A stretch of DNA of 22,401 bases, from positions 1-22,401 of IMG/VR virus record IMGVR_UViG_3300025168_000743; one strand, written 5' to 3'. The notes below the pieces were generated by a model. The model was given only the letters and a program-made list of their open reading frames with translations. It did no database searches and was not told the DNA's origin. The translations under genes and the position numbers were made by a program. Shown in pieces: positions 1-7,624 of the stretch. Numbering within the stretch: the stretch's first letter is position 1; each line of letters opens with the position of its first letter. Origin of the DNA: a virus.

Positions 1-63
1 AACCTCTTCTTTATTTTTTTCGTTACCGAAATCTGTAAGTTTAGGTTTTATCAATTGTACCAT
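1..63 (-). CDS. Partial CDS, hypothetical protein, cut by the left edge
   Basis: An ATG at 61-63 on the minus strand opens a frame that runs off the left edge after 21 codons and begins MVQLIKPKLTDF. It is preceded at the usual distance by a strong ribosome-binding site (AAGGAGG, six bases before the ATG), one of the best in the window, so I take the start as real. It overlaps the last 23 bases of the upstream 67-residue gene. Too little is visible to assign a function. Its place downstream of the virion genes makes a structural or assembly role possible, but that is only positional inference. Confidence 0.6.
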   Translation of the reverse strand, partial: MVQLIKPKLTDFGNEKNKEEV

Positions 64-244
64 CGTTATCCTCCTTTTGCAGGTTTTTAATATCCTGAAG
101 CAGCGTTTCTAAGGCGCTGAGTCTGCCCCTACCATACATCAGTTGATCTACTGTTTCAACCCCATAGCAGAGGTGATCTTTAATATCTTTAATTGATCTA
201 TTAATTACATTTACTATTTGTTCTTTTGTATGATAATCAAGCAT
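41..244 (-). CDS. Hypothetical 67-residue protein
   Basis: A small charged protein, probably mostly helical, with no membrane segment and no motif I recognise. Its ATG overlaps the stop codon of the upstream methyltransferase-fold gene by one base (TAATG), so it is probably translated by coupling. No good ribosome-binding site is visible. Its end overlaps the start of the gene cut by the left edge. Proteins of this size and place are common in marine phage genomes. Function unknown. Confidence 0.65.
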   Translation of the reverse strand: MLDYHTKEQIVNVINRSIKDIKDHLCYGVETVDQLMYGRGRLSALETLLQDIKNLQKEDNDGTIDKT

Positions 245-846
245 TAATTTCTTTTAAGTGCTATTTTGTTTTTACCTTTTTTAAGTAGCATAAAACCAAA
301 ATTATTAACTGCAATTTCTAAAATAATATTCATATTATACTTAGGGTAGTCATCAAAAACAAAAACAGTTCCAGGTTTGGATCTTTCCCCAAAAAAAATA
401 GTTTCTTTGGTTGCTGCTAAAGTTGTATGAGGTCCATCAAAAAATACTAAATCATATGTAGTTTTTATTTCTTTTTTATTTTTATAAATAGGTACACCAT
501 CATTAAATCTATTCATAAATTCATCATCTTCCATTTGAAATAAACTAAAATTATCATAGCCAGATAAATCTTTTATAAGTTCTGATTTCATTGAGTTAGA
601 GTATGTTGGTGGTGTTGGTTTATTATTCCAAACTGTATTTTCTTGATTATCAAAATGTAAATAATCAATATCTCCGTATGGATCTATTCCTATATGCCAA
701 TGATTTTTATTTTTTAAGGTATCTAAAATAATTTTAGAACCTTGTCCTTGTCTCACACCAATCTCTGCAGTAAACAGATTATCACCATCAAGTGTCTTAC
801 AAGCTTCTTCTAAAATTTCGTATTCTGTACTGTCCCCTTGGATCAT
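244..846 (-). CDS. Class I SAM-dependent methyltransferase-fold protein (Methyltransf_24-like)
   Basis: A 200-residue protein with the landmarks of a Rossmann-fold SAM methyltransferase. The glycine-rich loop TAEIGVRQGQGSK lies at residues 26-38, the acidic residue after strand 2 in HIGIDPYG (D55), the strand-4 motif YDLVFFDGPH at 131-140, and the strand-5 end GTVFVFDDYP at 159-168. The DGPH/DDY arrangement resembles the Methyltransf_24 family. The substrate cannot be read from sequence; a sugar, small molecule or virion protein are all possible. It starts in an ATGA overlap with the upstream 68-residue gene and ends in a TAATG overlap with the downstream one, so it is part of the late operon. 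Such genes near virion genes are usually treated as auxiliary. The fold is fairly sure, the activity is not. Confidence 0.72.
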   Translation of the reverse strand: MIQGDSTEYEILEEACKTLDGDNLFTAEIGVRQGQGSKIILDTLKNKNHWHIGIDPYGDIDYLHFDNQENTVWNNKPTPPTYSNSMKSELIKDLSGYDNFSLFQMEDDEFMNRFNDGVPIYKNKKEIKTTYDLVFFDGPHTTLAATKETIFFGERSKPGTVFVFDDYPKYNMNIILEIAVNNFGFMLLKKGKNKIALKRN

Positions 847-1049
847 AATTTAAATTGATTAAGTATTATTAATTTCTCTTCTGCAGCTGCAATTTTTTCT
901 ATTAGTTTATCTATTTCATCTAGGTGTTGAGGATGTTCTCCAATCGCTACAGGTTTTTCTAAATATATTTGAATAGTTACATCTGCTTCAGATATCTGAG
1001 CGTTATATCTATCTTCCAACGCTTGTAGTAAAGTTGATCTTAGACTCAT
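843..1049 (-). CDS. Hypothetical 68-residue helical protein
   Basis: A small soluble protein. The second half, from about residue 40, is a likely amphipathic helix rich in Glu, Ile and Lys. It ends in an ATGA overlap with the methyltransferase-fold gene, and 15 bases separate it from the upstream 60-residue gene. No ribosome-binding site stands out. I recall very similar short proteins from cyanophage and marine phage genomes, none with a known function. The reading frame is convincing from its amino-acid composition and place in the operon. Confidence 0.7.
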   Translation of the reverse strand: MSLRSTLLQALEDRYNAQISEADVTIQIYLEKPVAIGEHPQHLDEIDKLIEKIAAAEEKLIILNQFKL

Positions 1050-1064
1050 AATGAATCTATATTA

Positions 1065-1247
1065 TTAATTATAAGGTTTGTAAATAGATTTAATTTTACC
1101 TTGTGCTTGTAATTTTTTTAAATCACCTTTAGAATATTTTGAATAATCTTCTTCATTTTCTTTACGTTTACCATAAAGCCAAGTCCATGACCATGAAGTT
1201 AAAGCAGTGGAATAATGATATATTTTTTTTACAACCCAAGTTATCAT
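1065..1247 (-). CDS. Hypothetical 60-residue Trp/Tyr-rich basic protein
   Basis: The first 28 residues are rich in Trp and Tyr (four Trp, three Tyr) and could lie on a membrane surface. The rest is strongly basic and polar. No known domain was recognised. Its ATG overlaps the stop of an upstream 51-residue gene in a TAATG junction. It sits two genes downstream of the likely holin, so a lysis or membrane role is possible but unproven. Confidence 0.6.
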   Translation of the reverse strand: MITWVVKKIYHYSTALTSWSWTWLYGKRKENEEDYSKYSKGDLKKLQAQGKIKSIYKPYN

Positions 1248-1402
1248 TATATTTTTTGCATCTCTGGATTAGTTGATAAAATATTTTTTTCTGCTCTAGG
1301 TCTAGCTATAGAATCTTTACTTCTTTTTCTAAGTTGAGCAATAGCAGATTCTTTCATCTGTTTTTCTTTTTTAAGTTTTTGTAAATCTCTTTCTAGATTC
1401 AT
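1247..1402 (-). CDS. Hypothetical 51-residue basic helical protein
   Basis: This short frame fills an otherwise empty gap exactly. It starts with an ATG overlapping the stop of the likely holin gene (ATGA at 1399-1402) and stops in a TAATG overlap with the next gene. The product begins MNLERDLQKLKKEKQMK and is rich in Lys, Glu and Arg, probably a helix or short coiled coil. The two end junctions match the coupling style of the rest of the operon, which is the main reason to believe it. Function unknown. Confidence 0.65.
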   Translation of the reverse strand: MNLERDLQKLKKEKQMKESAIAQLRKRSKDSIARPRAEKNILSTNPEMQKI

Positions 1403-1794
1403 TTTTTATCCTTATTCATTCCGCCCCTGAAGATCTGAGTTCCCTTAATGCCATAGATGCTCGCCACGACAAGGATCCACAAATTTGTGAACCAGCTAGG
1501 GAGCTGCGAGAACATGTCGAAAAACAATTTTACTTTGTCCATCGCTGTTGGATCGTCTGATACGACTGCCCAGGCCAGAATTGCTATGGGCAAACTTAAA
1601 ATTATCAAAACTGCCTCGTCCTTCCAATCTGACTGACGGGCTTCTAATAATTTTCCTTGGTAAGCTTCTTTTCCTTCAGCCATACGAGACGCATGCATTA
1701 ATTGTGCATCTGACATTGCTATCTTAGTTCTTTGTTTGTTAGCGTAAATTTTTGATCCTGCAGAGACTGCAAGTTTAATAGCTGATAACCACAT
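1399..1794 (-). CDS. Putative holin or holin-like membrane protein
   Basis: A 131-residue protein. An N-terminal part with weak hydrophobicity (residues 1-17) is followed by a polar helical region and two clear membrane segments: about residues 60-78 (AVLIILSLPIAILAWAVV) and 100-117 (PSWFTNLWILVVASIYGI). A short basic tail follows. Length, hydrophobic pattern and place beside virion genes resemble the three-membrane-segment holins of phages and gene transfer agents (PF11351 type); such proteins permeabilise the inner membrane at lysis. I see no endolysin next to it. Its GC content is visibly higher than its neighbours (about 55% over 1431-1490). Coupled to both neighbours by overlaps. A virion-associated membrane protein is the alternative. 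Confidence 0.6.
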   Translation of the reverse strand: MWLSAIKLAVSAGSKIYANKQRTKIAMSDAQLMHASRMAEGKEAYQGKLLEARQSDWKDEAVLIILSLPIAILAWAVVSDDPTAMDKVKLFFDMFSQLPSWFTNLWILVVASIYGIKGTQIFRGGMNKDKK

Positions 1795-2531
1795 TAAAAT
1801 ACTCCTTTAAATTTTGTACCTCTTATAGCTGCTCCACCACCCCTTGATAATTTTACAGGAGGGACTTCAGAGTTAGGTCCTTTTTTAGGAGGTGGTCCAT
1901 AAGGTACTCCACCACCTTTATTCATTTCTAATTTAAAAAATTCATCTGGTTTAAAAGTTTTATCATTTGTTTTTGTCTTAACTTCACAAGGAGGAAGAGT
2001 CCCATCAATACATCGTACAAGATCATCTTTAGGTCTAGGAGGTGCTTTATGTGTGCCTATTATTCCTGCTTCTTTTAAATAATCATCATCTGGTCCTTTT
2101 TTACCAGGGATAACTTTTGTTTGTAATGGTCTGCCATACTGACGATAAAAATCTCGGTTAGCTGGCATGATCTTTTTTTTACTAGTGAAATATTCTCCTT
2201 TAGCTCTTTTTGCTCTTCTAGCATCTTCAACTGCAGTAAAACCTTTTATTGCTAAACTAAATGGTCCTATTGGAGGTAAACTAAAATTACTTTTTCCAGC
2301 GTTTCCAGTGCTTAAATTATTTTTGGGAACTTTAGTTTTTTTAATATTTGTAGTTTGGACTTTATTAGAGGTAGCAGTTCCTGTATTTAAGTTTTTCGAA
2401 GTGTTTGTTGCACCTTCATTACCTCTTGCTAATGGGCTTTTAGTAACACTTTTATTTGTTGATGGAGTTTTAAAATCAGGTTTTGAGGCATCCATGCCCC
2501 CGCCTCTTAATTTTCTAATTTTTCTTTTCAT
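1794..2531 (-). CDS. Basic low-complexity protein with RGGG motifs, downstream of portal
   Basis: A 245-residue protein of low complexity, rich in Lys, Gly, Pro, Thr and Asn and probably largely disordered. It has an RGGG element near the N terminus (RKLRGGGMDAS, residues 6-16), a KGGGVPYGPPPKKG stretch near residue 205, and a C-terminal LSRGGGAAIRGTKFKGVF. I recall such RGGG-tailed proteins from many marine phage contigs, where they flank portal and other head genes, but I know of no described function. Both ends are TAATG overlaps, with the portal gene upstream and the likely holin downstream. A minor virion or head-completion protein is a reasonable guess. A long plus-strand frame over it is an AT-rich shadow. 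Confidence 0.7.
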   Translation of the reverse strand: MKRKIRKLRGGGMDASKPDFKTPSTNKSVTKSPLARGNEGATNTSKNLNTGTATSNKVQTTNIKKTKVPKNNLSTGNAGKSNFSLPPIGPFSLAIKGFTAVEDARRAKRAKGEYFTSKKKIMPANRDFYRQYGRPLQTKVIPGKKGPDDDYLKEAGIIGTHKAPPRPKDDLVRCIDGTLPPCEVKTKTNDKTFKPDEFFKLEMNKGGGVPYGPPPKKGPNSEVPPVKLSRGGGAAIRGTKFKGVF

Positions 2532-4849
2532 TATTTTTTCCTCTTTCTAGCAATTTCAAGCTTCTCTTCTGCAATTCTAATTCTTTCTGCTGCTTGATCT
2601 TCATTATTTTCTAATTTCATTTTCTCTAAATCAATTCTTTCATCCGTTTCATTTTCTCTTATCTCATTAGAGTTCATATCCTGCTCTGCTTTTCTTTGGA
2701 GATCCATTGCTTTTAAATCAAGTTCTCTTTCTTTCAATGCAACTAGTGGATCTTTCTGTTGACCCATAGCTTCACTCTGTGCTAACTCTAATGTTAGTTC
2801 TGAAACTCTTCTTGCAACCATAGATGCAATTTTTATTTGTGCACCTTGAGGATCATTTTGAAATTGTGCTTGCATCATAGGATCTTCAGCAATCATTGCC
2901 CCTACCTCTCCTTGAGCTTTCATTGAAACGTGTTCAGATATATGTGCTTGTAAAGCTGAGTACACTTGAGGATTAATTTGAACCATTCTTGTAGACATAA
3001 ATGCTCTGTGAGTATTGATATGTGCATCATGATCTTGGTCTGGAAATGCTTTAAGTGGTTTTTGCTGCAGTACTTCCATATTTTCCGTAGCAGGATCTTT
3101 AGGAGTAGGCTGTTGTTGTGGAATAAGTAGTTGATCTATATCTTGAGTCCCTAATGCTTCATATACTCTACGATATGCCTCTCTCAAATTATGCATCATA
3201 GGATTTGACATAGCAATCTTTAAATTTTCGTTAGCAAGCGTTACTCTTTGTGCCATACTCATGATATTAGGGTCGGCAACCGGTATAACGTCTACTCTAT
3301 CATCGAAATCAGTTCGTTTTACTGCTTGATCCGCACCATATACTGAATATGGGTAGACTGGTGGTAGATATGTACCAAATACTTTTGATAATAGTCTAAA
3401 TTCTCTACGCATTGAGTAGTAACATCGCTTGTGTATTGCGCTCATGACTCTCGAACCACGCTCTAATAGCGAAACAGTTGTACCAACAGCTCTATTTTGC
3501 ATATCATTACCTGTATCCATGTTAGTTATCGCTGCAAACTTTTGTCCTGCTTGAACAACAAAGCCCATAAGTTGGTATAATGTAGCCGATGGTTCCTTAA
3601 ATGGTAAAATTTGAAACTGATCTTTGATATTACCCCCAGGTGCATCAACATCTCTAAATTCTCCTGGCTGAAATGGTTGATCATCATCTCTAATTCTTAT
3701 GCCTCTAGACTTAAATCCTGCAGGTAAGTTAGATAATGTACCTGCATCTAGTAATTGTCTTAAAGATTGTGTAGCAGTTCTAGATAATCCACCTATCATG
3801 TGGGTTAACCCAAAACCATAAAAACCTAATCCTGGTAAAAATTTGAAATGTACAAAATATTCTTCTCTTTTTTTAGTCTCATCATCTGGTTTATAGTTTC
3901 TATAGATAGATAATACTTCTCCTGAACCTTCATCAATTGTTATAATGTAAGGAACCTTAACTTCTTTTTCTGAATTATTGTTTTCAAATTCTTCTAGATT
4001 ACAATCAACATGCATCTCAAGAACTGAGTATGAATATTGTCTATCCGTTGAAGGTGTTACCCCTTCTAATTCTTGATATTTTTTTTCAATTTCTGTAGGG
4101 CCTGCTGAAGTTGGTTTAAGGTCTACGTCTCTATAAAAACCTGATGCTTGTTTTTTAAGAATCTCGTTTTCTCCCATTTTAATAACGTGAGTAATTCTTT
4201 CACATTCCATTAAATCGGTTGCGTAGTATGGAACCACTAAATCTTCTGCAGGAATAAATTTAGATACAGCTCTTTGCATTACTTCATCATAGTAAACTTT
4301 TTTAAATGCAGATCCTGCTAGTGCTAAATAAAATAATAACTGATCAAACTCTGGAGTATATTCTTCCATCTCCTCTGTGATCATATAATTCATAAAATCT
4401 TGCACCCTTTGTGCTTGATTCATTTTTTCAGGATCTTCCACCCCAAGGACTCTAGTTTTCACTGGTCCTGAAGATGGAAGTAATTCTTTATATGCTTGTG
4501 CCTGAAATGATGTAACCGCTTCTGATAATAGAGGGTGAGTCACGGATGCCGAACCTTTAAACGGTCTAGTCATCTCTATGTGTTTAATACCAAGTAAATC
4601 TAAATTACTAGTATAAGAAGTTTCCCAATCTTTTCTTGAGATTCTATCTTTTTTATAATCATCTAATAGCTGATTAGACATTCTTTGAAGAACATCATCA
4701 TCCATGTCTTCTGCAATATTTTTAAAAAACTCTTCCGCTGCATTTGCTTGTTCTTTAATTGTTGGTTCTTCACCTTCAATTTCAATGTCAACTTCTTCTG
4801 AATCAGGAGTTATTATTTCCTCTTCAATTGCTTTGTCAATTTCAGCCAT
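2531..4849 (-). CDS. Portal (head-tail connector) protein, podovirus type
   Basis: A 772-residue protein recognised as a large podovirus-type portal. The dodecameric portal sits at one head vertex, is the channel for DNA packaging by the terminase, and joins the tail. Visible features are an acidic N terminus (about 1-50) and a conserved early region with GSASVTHPLLSEAVTSF and YKELLPSSGPVKT (about residues 100-130), typical of this portal group. A stem/wing region follows, then a Gln- and Glu/Lys-rich C-terminal stretch (about 690-772) likely to form a coiled coil or barrel. The gene lies two genes downstream of the large terminase. Its ATG has no ribosome-binding site and follows the stop of the 205-residue gene by eight bases, which suggests re-initiation. 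Length is at the large end, as expected for podoviruses. Confidence 0.88.
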   Translation of the reverse strand: MAEIDKAIEEEIITPDSEEVDIEIEGEEPTIKEQANAAEEFFKNIAEDMDDDVLQRMSNQLLDDYKKDRISRKDWETSYTSNLDLLGIKHIEMTRPFKGSASVTHPLLSEAVTSFQAQAYKELLPSSGPVKTRVLGVEDPEKMNQAQRVQDFMNYMITEEMEEYTPEFDQLLFYLALAGSAFKKVYYDEVMQRAVSKFIPAEDLVVPYYATDLMECERITHVIKMGENEILKKQASGFYRDVDLKPTSAGPTEIEKKYQELEGVTPSTDRQYSYSVLEMHVDCNLEEFENNNSEKEVKVPYIITIDEGSGEVLSIYRNYKPDDETKKREEYFVHFKFLPGLGFYGFGLTHMIGGLSRTATQSLRQLLDAGTLSNLPAGFKSRGIRIRDDDQPFQPGEFRDVDAPGGNIKDQFQILPFKEPSATLYQLMGFVVQAGQKFAAITNMDTGNDMQNRAVGTTVSLLERGSRVMSAIHKRCYYSMRREFRLLSKVFGTYLPPVYPYSVYGADQAVKRTDFDDRVDVIPVADPNIMSMAQRVTLANENLKIAMSNPMMHNLREAYRRVYEALGTQDIDQLLIPQQQPTPKDPATENMEVLQQKPLKAFPDQDHDAHINTHRAFMSTRMVQINPQVYSALQAHISEHVSMKAQGEVGAMIAEDPMMQAQFQNDPQGAQIKIASMVARRVSELTLELAQSEAMGQQKDPLVALKERELDLKAMDLQRKAEQDMNSNEIRENETDERIDLEKMKLENNEDQAAERIRIAEEKLEIARKRKK

Positions 4850-4857
4850 GTTAAAAA

Positions 4858-5475
4858 TTAATAAAGTTTAGTTGGTTTCATTCTCGCCATTCCACCACCA
4901 CGAGCTTTAACCATGCTTCCTTTGTTAAGTAAAGGTTTATCAAATGTAAATCCGAACAAACCTGGATTTTTCTTAGTACTTTTTTTAGATACTGTATTTC
5001 TTTTTAACGCTCTTTTACTTTTCATTGCAGATGCATATTCTTTTTTATTAGCATAAGTTTTTCCACCTGATGAAATTTTACCATCTGATAAAACATTAAT
5101 CGCTTTTGGATTTAACTCACTAACTTTTTTTCCACCTTGATAAATTCCTACTTTTTTACCAGAGGATACATCTGTATTTACAAATTTAGTTTTAGTATTT
5201 CCGACTCCAGTGTTAACACCATCTTTAATAACATCTCCTGTGCTAGTAACTTTTAGTCTTGGAAAAGTTTTTTTAGTAGTTAATTTTTTTGTTGGACCAA
5301 CAGCTTTTTTAAATTTATTTGGGCTATATGCTTTATCTGAAGTAAATAAACTTTTTGATGAACCACTTGCACCTGTCGGGATACCTTTGCCTCCTAGCAT
5401 TCCTAACTTAGATGCACCAAATAATGCAGCACCCGCTAGAAGCATCTTATTTCGTCTTCTTGATTTTTTTGACAT
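4858..5475 (-). CDS. Basic RGGG-motif protein between terminase and portal
   Basis: A 205-residue, very Lys-rich protein. It begins with a basic cluster (MSKKSRRRNK) and a short hydrophobic stretch (residues 11-27, MLLAGAALFGASKLGML) that could be a membrane segment or signal-like helix. A polar repetitive body rich in Lys, Gly, Ser and Thr follows, and it ends KARGGGMARMKPTKLY. The tail resembles that of the 245-residue protein on the other side of the portal. The start is supported by a strong ribosome-binding site (AGGAG seven bases before the ATG). It sits 14 bases after the large terminase. Possible roles are DNA-binding or minor virion protein; function unknown. Confidence 0.7.
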   Translation of the reverse strand: MSKKSRRRNKMLLAGAALFGASKLGMLGGKGIPTGASGSSKSLFTSDKAYSPNKFKKAVGPTKKLTTKKTFPRLKVTSTGDVIKDGVNTGVGNTKTKFVNTDVSSGKKVGIYQGGKKVSELNPKAINVLSDGKISSGGKTYANKKEYASAMKSKRALKRNTVSKKSTKKNPGLFGFTFDKPLLNKGSMVKARGGGMARMKPTKLY

Positions 5476-5489
5476 GTCTTTTCTCCTAA

Positions 5490-6974
5490 TTAATAATATA
5501 CGTATTTACGTTCTTTATAACTTTCGACCTCATCCTCGTCAGAATAAGTAGTTACGAAAGAACCTTGTCGATATCTTAACATAGCTTGGGTAGTGCTGTC
5601 CACATAATCGTCATGTTCTCCGTGAGGAAACGCAGCACACTCTTCAATCACTTCTTGAGCCCAATGTTCGTCCCTTGGATAATATACTTGTTTAGATTCA
5701 AATATAGGAGAACAGGCGTTGACCCGTGAGTGTTTGTCCTGGCCTCTTCCTGGAGTGTAATCCATAACAGGGATACCCATTCGTCTTAATTCTTGTAATA
5801 AACTTTGTCCACTTGCTTTAGCTTCAATTACAATTGTCTCTGGCTGCCAATATTTGTATTGGTCTAAGGCTACCATTTTTAATTCTGGAAAATCCCATTT
5901 ACCTTTTACGGCATCAATTAACATAATAGCATCAGGCATGGATTCGTGAGGCGTGAATACTCCCCATGTAGTAATGGCTGAGTAATCGGCAGTTTCTTTT
6001 TTACTGAATGCAGTGTCATAAGATTGAATAACATGTTTTAACGTAGGAAGATCCTCGGTCCACGGCTGCCACCATTCTCTTTTAAGAATTGCTCCTTCCT
6101 CTGAAGTTGGATTTTGCATGTACTGTGCAGACCAATTTCTAATTGATATGGACGCTTTAACTTTTTCTAGTTCTTCTAGGTTCCAATATTCAGGCCACAC
6201 GGGCTGTACGTTGTCATCTTCCCCTAATAAAGCTGGAAAAGAAATTGTTTCCCATTGATCTGACTTAGGTTCATTTTGTGATTTAATTAATCGACCCGTT
6301 AAATCATCTTGAGCCCATCTTGTCATTACAAGTACAATAGAGCCTCCAGGTTGTAGACGTTGTCTGGGACCCGATAAGTACCAATCAAAAGTTCTCTCCA
6401 TTGCACTATCGGACATTGAGTCTTGTTCCGTGTGTGGGTCATCAATAATAAGTAAGTCCGCCCCTCGTCCTGTGATAGAACCGCCAACACCCGCTGCAAA
6501 ATATTCCCCACCTTGATTGGTCTCCCAACGTCCTTTTGCCTTACTATCTTCTCTTAGTCTAACATCTCCAAAGATCTGTTTATACTCCGCACTGTCAATT
6601 AAGTTTCTTACCTTCGCACCGAACCTTCCTGAAAGTTCTGCGTTGTGGGATACCTGCATAATTTTCATCTTAGGATTCTTTCCAATCATCCAAGCAGGAA
6701 AGTATATGGATGCAAATTCTGATTTAGTATGACGGGGTGGCATATTAACAATGAGCCTCCCTTTTTTATTTTTTGATATGTTAGTAAACTCGTGAGCAAT
6801 GTGTTGGTGATGGCCCCACTTATCAGGATTACTATCAGTTCTACAAATAAAATCTGGCCAAACATTCTTTACAAAATACAAGAAGTTGTCCTGACATAAT
6901 TTTATATGTTTTAACCATACTTTTTCGAGCCTCTCTCGTAATTGATCGGTGGTCAATAAATCTGTATCAGTCAT
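5490..6974 (-). CDS. terL: Terminase large subunit (packaging ATPase and nuclease)
   Basis: A 494-residue large terminase, which cuts concatemeric phage DNA and pumps it through the portal into the prohead. The ATPase domain has a variant Walker A, MPPRHTKSE (78-86), Walker B LLIIDD (174-179) and the coupling motif VMTRW (216-220). The RNase H-like nuclease domain has acidic residues at D320 (SYDTAFS), E384 (IVIEAKASG) and D456/D459 (HDDYVDS). Length and motifs are complete. The ATG is in a weak context with no clear ribosome-binding site. Upstream lies a 222-base non-coding stretch with dyad repeats that probably holds the late promoter. The small terminase is not adjacent but about 5.6 kb upstream. 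Confidence 0.95.
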   Translation of the reverse strand: MTDTDLLTTDQLRERLEKVWLKHIKLCQDNFLYFVKNVWPDFICRTDSNPDKWGHHQHIAHEFTNISKNKKGRLIVNMPPRHTKSEFASIYFPAWMIGKNPKMKIMQVSHNAELSGRFGAKVRNLIDSAEYKQIFGDVRLREDSKAKGRWETNQGGEYFAAGVGGSITGRGADLLIIDDPHTEQDSMSDSAMERTFDWYLSGPRQRLQPGGSIVLVMTRWAQDDLTGRLIKSQNEPKSDQWETISFPALLGEDDNVQPVWPEYWNLEELEKVKASISIRNWSAQYMQNPTSEEGAILKREWWQPWTEDLPTLKHVIQSYDTAFSKKETADYSAITTWGVFTPHESMPDAIMLIDAVKGKWDFPELKMVALDQYKYWQPETIVIEAKASGQSLLQELRRMGIPVMDYTPGRGQDKHSRVNACSPIFESKQVYYPRDEHWAQEVIEECAAFPHGEHDDYVDSTTQAMLRYRQGSFVTTYSDEDEVESYKERKYVYY

Positions 6975-7196
6975 CTATATTTACTATACCCTCGGGTCCC
7001 CTTAAAATCTACCCCCTAATTCTACAGGGCCTTACTACCTGTATCTGTCATACAAGTTTTAGTAAAAGTGTATAAAGTTTAAAAAATTTAAGTTTTTACA
7101 AATATAATTTGTAAATTTCAAATTTTGGAATTTGGTTGGTACCTCTATCAATAGGCAAGCCACACGCCCCACGTGGGGCGTGTGTTGTTAGATTAA
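6975..7196 (-). promoter_or_regulatory. Non-coding region upstream of the virion operon, with two dyads
   Basis: No credible gene is visible here. The stretch is very AT-rich in its centre and holds a perfect 9-base inverted repeat with a 3-base spacer (TTTACAAAT arms, 7095-7115), which looks like an operator. It also holds a GC-rich perfect palindrome at 7161-7184. It precedes the large terminase gene and the whole virion block, so it is the natural place for a late promoter, but no convincing -35/-10 pair could be picked. The function is inferred from position. Confidence 0.4.
7161..7184. terminator. 24-base perfect GC-rich palindrome, possible terminator
   Basis: A perfect 24-base palindrome with half-site CACACGCCCCAC. 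It lies 12 bases after the stop of the 90-residue gene on the minus strand. It can fold into a stable hairpin of about 10 base pairs and is the most GC-rich element in an AT-rich gap. There is no U-tract directly after it on either strand, so a classic intrinsic terminator is not proven. A protein-binding palindrome is the alternative. Confidence 0.45.
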
Positions 7197-7469
7197 TTAA
7201 CTTTTAATCTCTTCTTTAATTAATTGGTCTATATGATCGTAAATTAATTTATCTAGATCCGATAAATTTAATCCATGGCTCAAGGGTTTTGAAATTACTT
7301 TGTCCCCCTTCTCTAATTCATATTGAAAGTGACTACCATAATTGAGCCGTCTTATATCAAGTCTAATACATAAGAAAACATATATAGTATAACCTCTATG
7401 ATGTTTAATCGATCCGACTTGTATTTTTTTAACTTTGTCCGATGGTATAAACTTTTTAGACTCATCCAT
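7197..7469 (-). CDS. Hypothetical 90-residue protein
   Basis: A charged soluble protein with no recognised domain. It has a likely beta-rich middle (GYTIYVFLCIRLDIRR, about residues 26-41) and a helical end rich in Asp, Leu, Ile and Lys. The ATG has a ribosome-binding site (GAGGG, eight bases upstream) embedded in the end of the upstream 50-residue membrane gene, two bases after whose stop it starts. It is the last gene of a three-gene set (7953 down to 7197) before the long palindrome. Function unknown. Confidence 0.65.
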   Translation of the reverse strand: MDESKKFIPSDKVKKIQVGSIKHHRGYTIYVFLCIRLDIRRLNYGSHFQYELEKGDKVISKPLSHGLNLSDLDKLIYDHIDQLIKEEIKS

Positions 7470-7471
7470 TG

Positions 7472-7624
7472 TTAAGCCCTCACCATAGTTCTAATTGATA
7501 AGATAATGCCACCCGTGGACAGGAAAAAACCTGTCCACGGGTCAACCGTAAATAATATAATCACACCTAAAAAAGCAATCATAAAACTTATTACGATTAA
7601 AAATATATGTAATGCAAGATCCAT
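7472..7624 (-). CDS. Small (50-residue) two-segment membrane protein
   Basis: A short frame between two accepted genes. Its ATG overlaps the upstream gene's stop in a TAATG junction, and its TAA ends two bases before the next ATG. The product begins MDLALHIFLIVISFMIAFLG. It has one clear membrane segment (about residues 4-26), a turn VDPWTG at 27-32, a second weaker segment (33-43) and a basic end. An internal perfect hairpin (7511-7542) lies over codons 28-38. Hydrophobic pattern and tight junctions support a real gene. Function unknown; a holin-like or membrane-modifying peptide is possible. Confidence 0.6.
   Translation of the reverse strand: MDLALHIFLIVISFMIAFLGVIILFTVDPWTGFFLSTGGIILSIRTMVRA
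7511..7542 (-). repeat. Perfect 13-bp inverted repeat inside a coding sequence
   Basis: Arms ACCCGTGGACAGG and CCTGTCCACGGGT are separated by six bases (A-only on the plus strand). The arms are perfectly complementary and GC-rich, so the mRNA should fold a very stable hairpin within the 50-residue membrane-protein gene. It could act as an attenuator, an RNA-processing site or an RNA-stability element for the downstream 90-residue gene. The role is inference; the repeat itself is directly visible. Confidence 0.75.

Noticed and set aside
2167-2550. 127-codon plus-strand frame opposite the RGGG protein gene
   Set aside because: Hydrophobic, Phe/Leu-rich reflection of Lys/Thr/Gly-rich codons on the other strand, without a ribosome-binding site.
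4861-4873. AAAGTTTAG also found at 4863 and, inverted, near 17796
   Set aside because: Both are inside coding sequence at gene ends (codons for TKL and KFS) and lack the rest of the repeat.
7049-7076. AAGTTTTAGTAA near 7051 resembling the AAAGTTTAG repeats
   Set aside because: Core differs by insertion and it occurs once in very AT-rich sequence, so I did not count it as a fifth copy.
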